From Taylorella equigenitalis ATCC 35865 (lineage in GTDB: Bacteria; Pseudomonadota; Gammaproteobacteria; Burkholderiales; Burkholderiaceae_B): 64,000 nucleotides of DNA. The DNA lies in contig NC_018108.1 of NCBI RefSeq assembly GCF_000276685.1, positions 1,240,001-1,304,000 on the forward strand. The letters are read 5' to 3'. Under the pieces are notes generated by a model. That model searched no databases and was not told the origin of the DNA. It was given only the letters and a program-made list of their open reading frames with translations. A program made the translations under genes and the position numbers. Positions 32,604 to 43,131 of this stretch are shown in pieces. Position 1 is the first letter of the stretch; each line of letters opens with the position of its first letter.

Positions 32604-33959
32604 ATGTCTAATCTAATTGAACAAACATTGAACGACCTAAAAAAGTCTAGCCCAGCTCAACCTGAGTTTTATCAAGCAGTTGAAGAGGTTGTGGAATCCC
32701 TAGAACCATTATTTAAAAAAGAAAAAAAATATCAAGAAAATAATATCTTACAAAGAATCGTAGAACCTGAAAGACAAATATTCTTCCGTGTAAGCTGGAT
32801 TGACGACAAAGGCCAAGTTCAAGTTAACAAGGGGTTCCGAGTGCAATTTAATTCAGCTATTGGTCCTTACAAGGGCGGTCTGCGTTTTCACCCAAGCGTT
32901 AATGCAGGCATTATTAAATTCCTAGGCTTTGAGCAAATCTTTAAAAATGCCTTAACTGGTCTTCCTATTGGTGGAGCTAAAGGTGGGTCAAACTTCGATC
33001 CAAAAGGCAAATCAGACAATGAAATTATGCGTTTTTGCCAGTCTTTTATGACGGAATTATATCGTCACATCGGCGACACTATTGACATTCCTGCTGGTGA
33101 TATTGGTGTTGGTGCTCGCGAAATTGGCTATCTCTACGGTCAGTATAAACGCCTTACTGGTAAGTATGAAGGGGTATTGACAGGTAAGGCTTTAAATTGG
33201 GGTGGCTCATTAGCACGTCCCGAGGCCACAGGCTTTGGTTGTGTATATTTCGCACAAAATATGCTCAAAGCCAAAGGTGATTCATTAGAGGGTAAAACAG
33301 CTTTAGTTTCAGGTGCCGGCAATGTGGCAATGTTTACCGTTAAAAAACTTATTGAGTTGGGTGCAAAACCCGTTACTTGCAGCGATTCTCGTGGTTTTAT
33401 TTATCACGAAGCAGGTATTAATTTTGACACTTTAGCCGAGATAAAATCTAATGCAAACAACTCTCTTGAAGAGTATGCAAAACGTCATTCTGATGCTAAA
33501 TATACACCTAAGTCATCTTACCCAGAGGGTAACAATCCTCTTTGGGATATTAAATGTGACCTTGCATTCCCATGCGCAACTCAAAATGAAATTAACTTAG
33601 AAGATGCGAAAAACCTAATCAAAAACGGATGTAAGCTTGTGTCTGAAGGAGCTAACATGCCATCCACAGCTGAAGCAGCTAAATCATTCTTAGATGCTGG
33701 CTTGCTATATGGACCAGCAAAAGCTGCAAATGCTGGAGGTGTAGCTGTAAGTCAACTTGAGATGGCACAAAATGCAAGTATGAGTGTCTGGACTTTTGAC
33801 GAAGTTGATAACCGCCTTAAAGGTATTATGTCTCATATATATAATCTATCCGCTCAAACCGCTGAGGAGTTCGGTCAACCAGATAACCTAATCCTAGGTT
33901 CTAATATTGCAGGATTCCGCAAAGTGGCTGATTCTATGATTGCACAAGGTGCTCTATAA
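32604..33959 (+). CDS. gdhA: NADP-type glutamate dehydrogenase
   Basis: The 451-residue product is of the hexameric short type. It makes glutamate from 2-oxoglutarate and ammonia. Landmarks are the substrate Lys region YKGGLRFHPSVN, LPIGGAKGGSNFDPKG, the Asp in PAGDIGVGAREIGYL and the nucleotide fold SGAGNVAMF. It lies 19 nt after the VWA gene with no terminator between, so read-through from the srf cluster is possible, and ends at its own terminator. A GTGGCAATG copy at 33324 is the only coding-region copy in this orientation relative to the gene. Confidence 0.96.
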   Translation: MSNLIEQTLNDLKKSSPAQPEFYQAVEEVVESLEPLFKKEKKYQENNILQRIVEPERQIFFRVSWIDDKGQVQVNKGFRVQFNSAIGPYKGGLRFHPSVNAGIIKFLGFEQIFKNALTGLPIGGAKGGSNFDPKGKSDNEIMRFCQSFMTELYRHIGDTIDIPAGDIGVGAREIGYLYGQYKRLTGKYEGVLTGKALNWGGSLARPEATGFGCVYFAQNMLKAKGDSLEGKTALVSGAGNVAMFTVKKLIELGAKPVTCSDSRGFIYHEAGINFDTLAEIKSNANNSLEEYAKRHSDAKYTPKSSYPEGNNPLWDIKCDLAFPCATQNEINLEDAKNLIKNGCKLVSEGANMPSTAEAAKSFLDAGLLYGPAKAANAGGVAVSQLEMAQNASMSVWTFDEVDNRLKGIMSHIYNLSAQTAEEFGQPDNLILGSNIAGFRKVADSMIAQGAL

Positions 33960-33985
33960 AATCTCTTTAAAGTATTAAATTCATT

Positions 33986-34014
33986 AAAAGACTCACGCCT
34001 GTGGGTCTTTTTTT
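33986..34014 (+). terminator. Terminator after gdhA
   Basis: AAAGACTCAC and GTGGGTCTTT form a stem with a 4-nt loop and one mismatch, followed by a T run. Confidence 0.9.
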
Positions 34015-34177
34015 ATGCTTTATTCTAGGAACTTTTAATATGCAATGATTTTAAAAAAGAATAGATTAATCATAAAAATCATAATTTTTACAATTAGTTA
34101 CCTCGTAAAAACAACGAAAATCACATAGTATTAACAATATTATGAAATCATTTTCTAAAGAAAATTTGGGAATTAAT

Positions 34178-36691
34178 ATGTATTTTCATAAATGTTTGCT
34201 AATACCTTTCTGCGTTCTTCTAGGTATAACTGTTACAGTTCAAGCACAAACTCAAAAAATTGAGGATATTAATGTAGAAGAGAACATTGCCACCTTTCAT
34301 TCATCTCCATTCGTTCAGGGCAAAAAACCGTCTGATTTAATAGTCAAAAAAGATATACTTAAATTGCGTTCTGCCACTTTGGGCAATGCTCTTTCTAATC
34401 AGCCAGGCATACACTCAAATGCTTACGGGGGCGGAGCAAGTCGACCAGTAATACGTGCTCAGGAAGGTGTGCGTATTAAGATTCTCAACAACAATATGGA
34501 TGTTATCGATGCATCTGTTATATCTCCAGATCATGTAGTAGCTGCGGATACGCTACTATCATCACAAGTAGAAATTCTAAGAGGCACTCCTACCCTTCTT
34601 TATGCATCTGCATCACCAGCTGGGGTTATTAATGTTATCGATAATAGTGTACCCACCGAGGTTCCAACAAAAGGATATGAAGGTGAAGCAATCGTTCGCT
34701 ACAACACCAACAATCACGAGAAAGTTGGAACAATAGGAACGACATTCGCACTTGGTAAAAATATTGCTCTAAGATTTGAGGGACTTAAACGTCATGCAGA
34801 AAACTACAAAGTACCATCTATGAAAATCAACGGTGCGGATACAACCACGATGCCCGATACATATAACAAATCGCAAGTCGCATCGCTAGGACTGTCCTAC
34901 ATCTCAGAAAAAGCCATGCTAGGCGTTGCCTACCGTGATCGTCGAGATAAATATGGTATCCCAGGTCACAACCATGAATTCGATACCTGTGCAGAACATT
35001 TCATGACGTGGGAAAAATATTGGTTAGGTCCATATCCTCACCTAATGGAAGACGAAGATGTTATCGGATTCCCGCATTTCGATAGATGTAGACGGGTGCA
35101 TTTTCACGATGGCGTTTTGCATGAGCCTGGTAAGCCCGTGAATTTTGAAAATTATTCCTCTGGTCCCTGGATTGATATGCACACAAAAAAATGGGATGTG
35201 CGAGGTGAATTGAAAAACCCATTTGCTGGGATTGAGAAAATAAATCTTTCATACACCTATTCCAATTATTTCCACGATGAGAAAGACCCAGGTGTCCAAA
35301 ACGAACTTACTAAAAATTTCGATGAGCTAATAAATTATGGCCATCCGACTGCGAACTTCAGTCATAAAGGTCACAATGCACGTCTCGAATTCCATCATAA
35401 ACCAGTAGACGGTTTGAAAGGAGTTTTTGGCATGCAATATCAAACACTTGATAGCATTGCCCAAGTGCCCTATTTACCTACCGATCAGTTGAATGCATGG
35501 CTTTCAGGCGTTAACTTAAGCAAAGCGGATCCACGGCACCTATTGCCACCTCATAAACTAAAACAAATAAGTTTTTTTGGTCTCGAGCAGCTACGCGTTG
35601 GCAATGTTCTTCTTTCCGCTGGCTTTCGTTATGAGAGACAACATATCGATATCGATTACAACGAAGAAATTCTAAAAAGACATAAAGAAGCATTTAAACA
35701 CACAAAACCAGTCGCATTTGAGCATAAGGATCCAGATTATTCGGCTTACGAAGAGCATGCCTTATCAATGTCATTGGGAATGATATGGGATATAAACGAT
35801 TATTTATCACTGGCAGGTACGATTTCTCATAACGAACGGCTCCCATCACCCATGGAACTTTACTTTCATGGAAAACATTTAGCTACACACACTTTCGAAC
35901 ATGGTAATAAAAATTTAAAACCTGAGGAATCTAATAATTTTGAGTTAGGATTTAGTTTTTATTCAGATCACTGGGAGGCGAATCTGAGTGCTTATATGAA
36001 TAATTTTGAAAACTATATTTTTAACGAGGATATTGCCAGTGATGAGACGTTGTATATGCGACGTTTTGCACAATCTAAGGCAAGAATTTTTGGGCTAGAA
36101 GGTAGCATTTCCTATCGCTTTAATGATAATCATAAACTAACGGTTATGGGTGATGTAGTGAATGGTAAATTAAGCGGTTTTTCGGATTTTATTGGCGCAA
36201 AAATATTTGGACCTGAATATGAATGCTACGATGAAGAGTGGGATGAATGGACAACCTGCTGGGATTTGCTTGGAATAAATAAGGTTGAGCGACCAGATAG
36301 AAAACCACCACGTTTACCGCCTGCTAGGCTAGGATTGCGATGGGAGAGTAAATTTAACAATGGTTGGGCATTTTCTGTCGATTATATGCATGTATTTGAC
36401 CAAAACAAAATTAGCATTTCCACTTTAGCTGATAGATCACACAGGGACGATATAAGCACGCCTGAAGATGAGGGTTTAGTTAAGTACGAGGTTCGGGAAC
36501 TGCCTACTAAAGGATATGACTTGCTTGGTGTTGGAGTGCAGTACGAGAAAAAATTCGGAGATAAAACTTTAACAGTGGATTTGAGAGGGGATAATTTATT
36601 AAATCAAAACGTAAGAATACATAATTCTGCATTGCCATATGTATCCCAAATGGGCAGAAATTTCTCTCTTAATTTAGGTTTGCGGTTTTAA
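34178..36691 (+). CDS. TonB-dependent receptor, ZnuD-like, His-rich
   Basis: I chose ATG 34178 because a GGGA site precedes it and it gives a clean signal peptide (MYFHKCLLIPFC.. to VQA); ATG 34142 in the same frame is possible. The product has about 837 residues with a plug domain (about 40-165, SRPVIRAQEGVRIKIL and VEILRGTPTLLYASASPAGV) and a 22-strand-type barrel ending in GRNFSLNLGLRF. Extracellular segments are rich in His, Asp and Cys (FDTCAEHFMTWEKYW, FPHFDRCRRVHFHDG). This resembles ZnuD zinc receptors, so zinc uptake is likely but not proven. Confidence 0.85.
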   Translation: MYFHKCLLIPFCVLLGITVTVQAQTQKIEDINVEENIATFHSSPFVQGKKPSDLIVKKDILKLRSATLGNALSNQPGIHSNAYGGGASRPVIRAQEGVRIKILNNNMDVIDASVISPDHVVAADTLLSSQVEILRGTPTLLYASASPAGVINVIDNSVPTEVPTKGYEGEAIVRYNTNNHEKVGTIGTTFALGKNIALRFEGLKRHAENYKVPSMKINGADTTTMPDTYNKSQVASLGLSYISEKAMLGVAYRDRRDKYGIPGHNHEFDTCAEHFMTWEKYWLGPYPHLMEDEDVIGFPHFDRCRRVHFHDGVLHEPGKPVNFENYSSGPWIDMHTKKWDVRGELKNPFAGIEKINLSYTYSNYFHDEKDPGVQNELTKNFDELINYGHPTANFSHKGHNARLEFHHKPVDGLKGVFGMQYQTLDSIAQVPYLPTDQLNAWLSGVNLSKADPRHLLPPHKLKQISFFGLEQLRVGNVLLSAGFRYERQHIDIDYNEEILKRHKEAFKHTKPVAFEHKDPDYSAYEEHALSMSLGMIWDINDYLSLAGTISHNERLPSPMELYFHGKHLATHTFEHGNKNLKPEESNNFELGFSFYSDHWEANLSAYMNNFENYIFNEDIASDETLYMRRFAQSKARIFGLEGSISYRFNDNHKLTVMGDVVNGKLSGFSDFIGAKIFGPEYECYDEEWDEWTTCWDLLGINKVERPDRKPPRLPPARLGLRWESKFNNGWAFSVDYMHVFDQNKISISTLADRSHRDDISTPEDEGLVKYEVRELPTKGYDLLGVGVQYEKKFGDKTLTVDLRGDNLLNQNVRIHNSALPYVSQMGRNFSLNLGLRF

Positions 36692-36744
36692 GACTTGCGT
36701 GTACACGAGCGGACTTACGAGTGGACATAATCTATTGCTGAAAC

Positions 36745-36773
36745 AAAAAAGCCTCGATAATTCGAGGCTTTTT
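36745..36773. terminator. Bidirectional terminator between receptor gene and pnp
   Basis: GCCTCGA and TCGAGGC form a stem flanked by A and T runs, serving the convergent receptor gene and pnp. Confidence 0.92.
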
Positions 36774-36796
36774 AATTTAGATTCTACTCAGTAAAT

Positions 36797-38998
36797 TTAT
36801 TCAGAATCTGAATCGTCACTTTCTGAATTATCCCCTACATCCTTAGGTTCATCCGCTTCTGTCACAGGTTCTTTAGCATTTGGATCTACAAGACCTGGAA
36901 TACCGCCAATAGCTTTAGCTGAAAGACGAATGCGACCACGATCGTCAGATTCAATAACTTTTACGTTAACTTTTTGACCTATAGATAGAACATCATTTAT
37001 ATCCTTAATGCGGAAGTTGGCAATTTCAGAGATATGTAGTAATCCGTCTTTACCTGGCAATATTTGGAGTACACCACCAAAATCAAGCAATTTGATTACT
37101 GTGCCTTCATACACTTTACCGATTTCAACTTCTGCTGTTAGTTCTTCGATACGTCTTTGAGCTTCCTGTGCAGCTTCTAAATCAGAACTTGCAATTGTGA
37201 TATGTCCGTCATCAGTTATTTCAATCTGACAACCAGTCTCTTCTGTTAATGTACGAATAGTAGCTCCACCTTTTCCAATCACATCACGAACTTTTTCAGG
37301 ATTGATATTCAAACTAATCATGCGAGGTGCAAAGCTTGAAAGTTCATTGCGGGATCCAGAAATTGCTTCCTTCATCTTTCCTAAGATATGAAGACGCCCT
37401 TCTTTAGCTTGAGCCAATGCTACTTGCATGATTTCTTTATTTATGCCTTGAATTTTAATATCCATTTGAAGTGCTGTAATACCTTTTTCAGTACCAGCTA
37501 CTTTAAAATCCATATCGCCTAAATGATCCTCATCACCTAGAATATCTGTCAAGACTGCAAATTTATTTCCCTCTTTTATAAGACCCATAGCAACACCTGC
37601 CACATGGTCTTCCACTGGCACTCCAGCATCCATCATAGCCAAGGATCCACCACAAACAGAAGCCATCGATGAAGAGCCATTTGATTCAGTAATCTCAGAA
37701 ACGAGACGAATTGTGTATTGAAAATCATCTTGGTTTGGCAATGTAGCAATCAAAGCACGTTTTGCTAAACGACCGTGCCCAATTTCTCTACGCTTAGGAC
37801 TGCCGAAACGCCCTACTTCACCAGTTGCAAAAGGAGGCATATTGTAGTGAAGCATAAAATGCTCACGAACCTCTCCCATAACAGAATCTACAATTTGTTC
37901 GTCCTGCTTAGTTCCCAGTGTCGCAATTACAAGAGCTTGAGTTTCACCACGTGTAAATAATGCACTTCCATGTGTACGTGGCAATACACCTAATCGAATT
38001 GAAATTGGTCTCACACTACGTGTATCACGTCCATCAATTCGTGGCTCACCGTTTAGAATTTGACCTCGTACAATAGAAGACTCCAAATCGAAAATAATAT
38101 TATCTATCTCTACTTCATCAGGAGCATCAGTACCAGACTCTTCTGCTTTTTTAGCAAGAGATTCTTTTACCTGAGTCGATACTTCTTTTAACTTGGTTGA
38201 GCGGAGTTGCTTTTCACGAATTCCAAATGCTTCGGTTAAGCCTGCTAATGCATATTCGCGTACTTGTGAAATAAGATCTTCATTTTTAGGGGCTGGAGTC
38301 CAATCCCATTCAGGTTTGCCTGCTTGTTTAACCAAATCATGAATAGCATTAATAGCTAACTGCAATTGCTCATGACCAAAGACAACACCACCAAGCATAA
38401 TTTCTTCAGAAAGCTGTTTTGCTTCTGACTCAACCATAAGAACTGCTTGTTCAGTACCAGCTACAACCAAATCCATATCAGAGTCTTTGATTTGAGATTC
38501 TGATGGATTTAAAACATACTGACCATTAATATAACCAACTCGAGCAGCTCCAATCGGGCCATCAAATGGAACACCAGAAATAGATAAAGCAGCAGAACTA
38601 CCAATCATAGATGCGATATCAGGATCGATTTCAGGATCAACTGATAGTACATGAATAATCACTTGTACTTCGTTATAGAATCCTTCTGGAAATAATGGAC
38701 GCAAAGGCCTATCAATCAATCGAGATGTAAGTGTTTCTTTTTCTGTAGGTTTACCCTCACGTTTGAAATAGCCACCAGGTATGCGACCAGCTGCATATGA
38801 CTTTTCTACGTAATCAACTGTAAGGGGAAAGAAATCCTGACCTGCTTTTGCTTCTTTAGCTGCTACTACAGTGGCTAAAACTACTGTACCACCCATAGTT
38901 ACTACTACTGCACCTGAGGCTTGGCGTGCGATTTCGCCAGTTTCGATAGTGACATCATGGTCACCGTACTTAAAAGAAGTACTGAATTTATTAAACAT
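36797..38998 (-). CDS. pnp: Polynucleotide phosphorylase
   Basis: The 733-residue product is a 3'-5' phosphorolytic exoribonuclease of the RNA degradosome. It has two RNase PH domains (about 1-225 and 310-545, with the phosphate-binding GSS motif in [12 protein letters not shown]), a KH domain with [10 protein letters not shown] (about 565-572) and an S1 domain near 620-695. An acidic Asp/Ser/Glu tail follows ([11 protein letters not shown]). It lies downstream of rpsO on the same strand, a conserved pair, with a terminator-like hairpin between. Confidence 0.98.
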   Translation of the reverse strand: MFNKFSTSFKYGDHDVTIETGEIARQASGAVVVTMGGTVVLATVVAAKEAKAGQDFFPLTVDYVEKSYAAGRIPGGYFKREGKPTEKETLTSRLIDRPLRPLFPEGFYNEVQVIIHVLSVDPEIDPDIASMIGSSAALSISGVPFDGPIGAARVGYINGQYVLNPSESQIKDSDMDLVVAGTEQAVLMVESEAKQLSEEIMLGGVVFGHEQLQLAINAIHDLVKQAGKPEWDWTPAPKNEDLISQVREYALAGLTEAFGIREKQLRSTKLKEVSTQVKESLAKKAEESGTDAPDEVEIDNIIFDLESSIVRGQILNGEPRIDGRDTRSVRPISIRLGVLPRTHGSALFTRGETQALVIATLGTKQDEQIVDSVMGEVREHFMLHYNMPPFATGEVGRFGSPKRREIGHGRLAKRALIATLPNQDDFQYTIRLVSEITESNGSSSMASVCGGSLAMMDAGVPVEDHVAGVAMGLIKEGNKFAVLTDILGDEDHLGDMDFKVAGTEKGITALQMDIKIQGINKEIMQVALAQAKEGRLHILGKMKEAISGSRNELSSFAPRMISLNINPEKVRDVIGKGGATIRTLTEETGCQIEITDDGHITIASSDLEAAQEAQRRIEELTAEVEIGKVYEGTVIKLLDFGGVLQILPGKDGLLHISEIANFRIKDINDVLSIGQKVNVKVIESDDRGRIRLSAKAIGGIPGLVDPNAKEPVTEADEPKDVGDNSESDDSDSE

Positions 38999-39097
38999 AA
39001 ATTTTCCTATAAAAAGCTCTCATCACGTTAATGCACCAAGACACTGTACATTTTGAAAGCGAACTAAACATATTATTAGTCGACTATTATATAGCAC

Positions 39098-39130
39098 AAA
39101 AAAAGACCGCCCTAAAAAGAGCGGTCCTTT
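39098..39130 (-). terminator. Hairpin between rpsO and pnp
   Basis: On the minus strand GACCGC and GCGGTC enclose an AT-rich loop and are followed by seven T. It sits 12 nt after the rpsO stop codon, so it would limit read-through into pnp. Confidence 0.85.
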
Positions 39131-39142
39131 ATCAATAAAGAA

Positions 39143-39412
39143 TTACTTACGGATACCAAGTTCTTTAATTAAATCTGTGTAAGTACTAGGCTTACGATTT
39201 TTAAGATAATCTAGTAATTTACGACGACGGCTTACCATACGAAGAAGACCACGACGAGAATGATGATCTTTAACGTGTTCTTTAAAGTGAACATTTAACT
39301 CATTAATACGAGCAGTTAGTAAAGCAATCTGTACTTCAGGAGAACCTGTATCCCCTTCGGCACGAGCAAATTTTGAAATAATTTCCTTAGTGTTTATATC
39401 TTGAACTGACAT
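39143..39412 (-). CDS. rpsO: 30S ribosomal protein S15
   Basis: The 89-residue length and sequence match S15 throughout ([18 protein letters not shown], then [16 protein letters not shown] and [21 protein letters not shown]). S15 is an early 16S rRNA binder in 30S assembly. It heads the rpsO-pnp pair. Confidence 0.99.
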   Translation of the reverse strand: MSVQDINTKEIISKFARAEGDTGSPEVQIALLTARINELNVHFKEHVKDHHSRRGLLRMVSRRRKLLDYLKNRKPSTYTDLIKELGIRK

Positions 39413-39526
39413 ATAATTTCCTTATAATTACTAGCGCCTAAGCAAGAAAATTCCTAAGCGTGTTTTTTGTTTAGTCAAATATTATACAATTTTCTATCTA
39501 AATTCCTAATTTTTTAGGAGCTAAGT

Positions 39527-40072
39527 ATGAACTACAAATTAATTTCAGGCTTTTTAGCTACAGTTGTCTTGTCAGCATGTGCTTCATTTCAAGATATTCC
39601 TCCTAATAGTAATATAACTGAGGTTAATAAAGTGTTAGGAAGCCCTCAGAATTCATGCCCTACTTCTGACGGCAAACAGTACTACCTATGGGGCAGAGCT
39701 TCTAAATCTAACGTTGTAGGTGCTTTGGTTGACTCTAATGGAACGGTAGGTCCATTCACTGAAGTTCATACAGAAAAATCTTTTGCACGTCTAGATTCAG
39801 GTAATTGGACTCAACAAGATGTTTTATGTTCATTTGGTCATCCATACGAAATTGAAAGATTAGGTTTTGGAGAAAAAAGAGCACTTATATGGACTTATCG
39901 CTACGAGAAGGATAATGCATGGCCTGCACTTATGCATGTTTACTTTGGCGGTGATGAAACTAAGGTTACGCATAGACACTCTGGTCCAGATCCATTTTAC
40001 GAACAGGATTATTGGGGTTGGCCTTATCCCTGGGGATTTGGTTTTGGAGTTGGTTTCGGTTTCGGATTTTAA
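39527..40072 (+). CDS. Lipoprotein with SmpA/OmlA-like features, Gly-Phe tail
   Basis: This 181-residue protein has lipobox LSAC (Cys18). The body contains two short repeats of the type found in small outer-membrane lipoproteins of the SmpA/OmlA kind: ITEVNKVLGSPQNSCP and WTQQDVLCSFGHPYEIER, each followed by a Trp-containing strand. The C-terminus is an aromatic-glycine tail (WGWPYPWGFGFGVGFGFGF). Family assignment is tentative. An AGGAG ribosome site precedes the ATG. Confidence 0.7.
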   Translation: MNYKLISGFLATVVLSACASFQDIPPNSNITEVNKVLGSPQNSCPTSDGKQYYLWGRASKSNVVGALVDSNGTVGPFTEVHTEKSFARLDSGNWTQQDVLCSFGHPYEIERLGFGEKRALIWTYRYEKDNAWPALMHVYFGGDETKVTHRHSGPDPFYEQDYWGWPYPWGFGFGVGFGFGF

Positions 40073-40096
40073 AAAAGGGGTCATATGACCCCTTTT
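40071..40096. terminator. Bidirectional terminator
   Basis: AAAAGGGGTCATATGACCCCTTTT is a perfect dyad that serves both the lipoprotein gene on its left and the convergent symporter gene on its right. Confidence 0.9.
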
Positions 40097-40111
40097 TAAT
40101 CTGCTCTTTTA

Positions 40112-41455
40112 TTATTTAAGTTCACCAGATTTTCTTTTATCTAAGAAGTCCTTAGTCTCCTTAACCACTACTCCTGACAAAATTAACAATCCAATTAAGT
40201 TAGGAATAGCCATCAAACCATTAAAAGTATCTGCCAAATTCCAGACCAAATCTAGGCTTAAAACTGTACCCATCATAACAGTAGCTACATAAACGATACG
40301 ATATATATTGAGTGCACCCTCACCAAATAAATAAGTTGCACACTTCTCACCGTAATAGCACCAGCCCAAAATAGTAGAATACGCAAAAAATACTAATCCA
40401 AAAGTGACTAGAGCACCCCCAAATCCAGGCAACATCGCTTCAAATGTAGTCGTGGTAAGTGCGGCTCCTGTTTCACCACCCATATATAGATTACCCATTA
40501 CAAGAACAATACCAGTAATACTACACACAACAATAGTATCTAAAAAAGTACCTGTCATAGAAATCATAGCTTGACGTCCAGGATGGTCTGTCTTAGCAGC
40601 CGCAGCGGCAATAGGTGCAGAACCCATACCAGCTTCATTTGAAAATACACCACGAGCAACACCATATCGAATTACTGAATACACGACACCTCCAGCGACA
40701 GCTTTGCCTGTAAACGCATCAGAGATAATCGATTTAATAGAGGGAACCAGCAAATCGAAGTTAGAAAATATAATAAACAACCCCCCAATTACATAAACCA
40801 CAGCCATAATTGGAACGATAACAGAGGCTGCTCTAGAGATTGATTTAATACCACCTAATACTACAATTGCAGTAAGGACAGTTAATATAACTCCAGTAAT
40901 CCAAGGCTCTATATGTAAGCTAGCCTCTATAGAAGCTGCCACAGAATTTGATTGCACTGAACTACCAATCCCAAATGATGCAATAATCGCAAACAATGCA
41001 AATAGCATAGCAAGCCACTTCATCTTGCACCCTCTTTCGAGATAGTACATAGGACCACCGCTCATCTCGCCCTTTTCGTTAACGATACGATATTTAACAG
41101 CAAGAATAGCCTCTGCATATTTCGTAGCCAATCCGAAAATCGCCGTCACCCACATCCAGAAAATAGCACCTGGTCCACCTAATACAACTGCAGTAGCTAC
41201 ACCCGCAATATTACCCGTACCAATTGTGGCTGACAGTGCAGTCATCAAGGCTCCGAAATGCGAAACATCGCCCTCGTGACCTGCACTTTCGTCACGGCTT
41301 GTAAATGCTTGCTTTAATGCAAAAGGTAAAAATCGAAATTGAAGAAATGCAAGGCGAATCGTAAAAAGAACACCTGTACCCACTAGAAGAATGAGCATAA
41401 CAGGGCCCCATACAAACCCGCCTACTGCACTAATAAGTTCATTGAACTGTTCCAT
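40112..41455 (-). CDS. Alanine/glycine:cation symporter (AGCS family)
   Basis: I start at ATG 41455 (MEQFNELISAVGGFVWG) because GGAG lies 8 nt upstream; the longer ORF to 41560 adds an untypical 35 residues. About 447 residues form roughly ten membrane spans. Family marks are GTGNIAGVATAVVLGGPGAI, WVTAIFGLATKYAEAILAVKYR, GPMYYLERG and ARGVFSNEAGMGSAPIAAAA. It takes up small neutral amino acids with sodium in the cytoplasmic membrane. Confidence 0.94.
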   Translation of the reverse strand: MEQFNELISAVGGFVWGPVMLILLVGTGVLFTIRLAFLQFRFLPFALKQAFTSRDESAGHEGDVSHFGALMTALSATIGTGNIAGVATAVVLGGPGAIFWMWVTAIFGLATKYAEAILAVKYRIVNEKGEMSGGPMYYLERGCKMKWLAMLFALFAIIASFGIGSSVQSNSVAASIEASLHIEPWITGVILTVLTAIVVLGGIKSISRAASVIVPIMAVVYVIGGLFIIFSNFDLLVPSIKSIISDAFTGKAVAGGVVYSVIRYGVARGVFSNEAGMGSAPIAAAAAKTDHPGRQAMISMTGTFLDTIVVCSITGIVLVMGNLYMGGETGAALTTTTFEAMLPGFGGALVTFGLVFFAYSTILGWCYYGEKCATYLFGEGALNIYRIVYVATVMMGTVLSLDLVWNLADTFNGLMAIPNLIGLLILSGVVVKETKDFLDKRKSGELK

Positions 41456-41555
41456 ATGGACTCCATTTATTTTTGTTATATTAATTAATATCAAAATTAT
41501 TTCAGTATGTAACTTATAAAAAACCCTAATATAAAGTGGCAATACCCTGACATTA

Positions 41556-41590
41556 AACAAAAAAGGCCAACTCCACTCAAGAAGTTAGCC
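41556..41590 (-). terminator. Terminator after ilvC
   Basis: On the minus strand AGTT-GCC type arms (positions 41565-41572 with 41583-41590, one mismatch) form a stem followed by TTTTTT. It ends the ilvI-ilvH-ilvC transcript just before the symporter gene. Confidence 0.8.
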
Positions 41591-41610
41591 CAAAGTCTAA
41601 AGCTAATAAA

Positions 41611-42639
<1,029 letters not shown>

Positions 42640-43131
42640 TTATAATTTCAAAATTCTTTCTGCTCGGCCAATTCCAGTTATACCCGTCCTAACAGTCTCC
42701 AATATAGCAGAACGATCCAAAGAGTTTAAAAATGCCTGATTTTTTTCCTGCGTACCAGATAACTCAACTGTGTAAGATTTATCTGTTACGTCTACTATAT
42801 GCCCTCGAAAAATCTGCGACAAACGCATAACTTCTTCACGCTCTTTGCCGACAGCTCGCACTTTTACTAACATAAGTTCTCTTTCAACATATTCAGCATC
42901 AGTTAAATCTACAACTTTAATAACATCAACAATCCTGTGAAGATGCTTAGTAATCTGTTCAATAACGTCTGCAGATCCAGTCGTAGTAATGGTTAAACGA
43001 GAAACAGAATTGTCTTCGGTAGGTGCTACAGTTAATGTCTCGATGTTATATCCACGTGCAGAAAACAAACCCACCACACGGGATAGAGCTCCAGGAGCAT
43101 TTTCAAGCAAAATAGAAAGTATGTGCTTCAT
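42640..43131 (-). CDS. ilvH: Acetolactate synthase small (regulatory) subunit
   Basis: The product has 163 residues and an N-terminal ACT domain (ILSILLENAPGALSRVVGLFSARGYNIETL) that gives valine feedback, then the usual C-terminal domain (VKVRAVGKEREEV). It shares one nucleotide with the ilvI stop (TAATG), so translation is coupled. Confidence 0.97.
   Translation of the reverse strand: MKHILSILLENAPGALSRVVGLFSARGYNIETLTVAPTEDNSVSRLTITTTGSADVIEQITKHLHRIVDVIKVVDLTDAEYVERELMLVKVRAVGKEREEVMRLSQIFRGHIVDVTDKSYTVELSGTQEKNQAFLNSLDRSAILETVRTGITGIGRAERILKL

Noticed and set aside
41456..41560. Longer N-terminus of the AGCS symporter
   Set aside because: The 35 extra residues are untypical, and a good ribosome site precedes the internal ATG at 41455.
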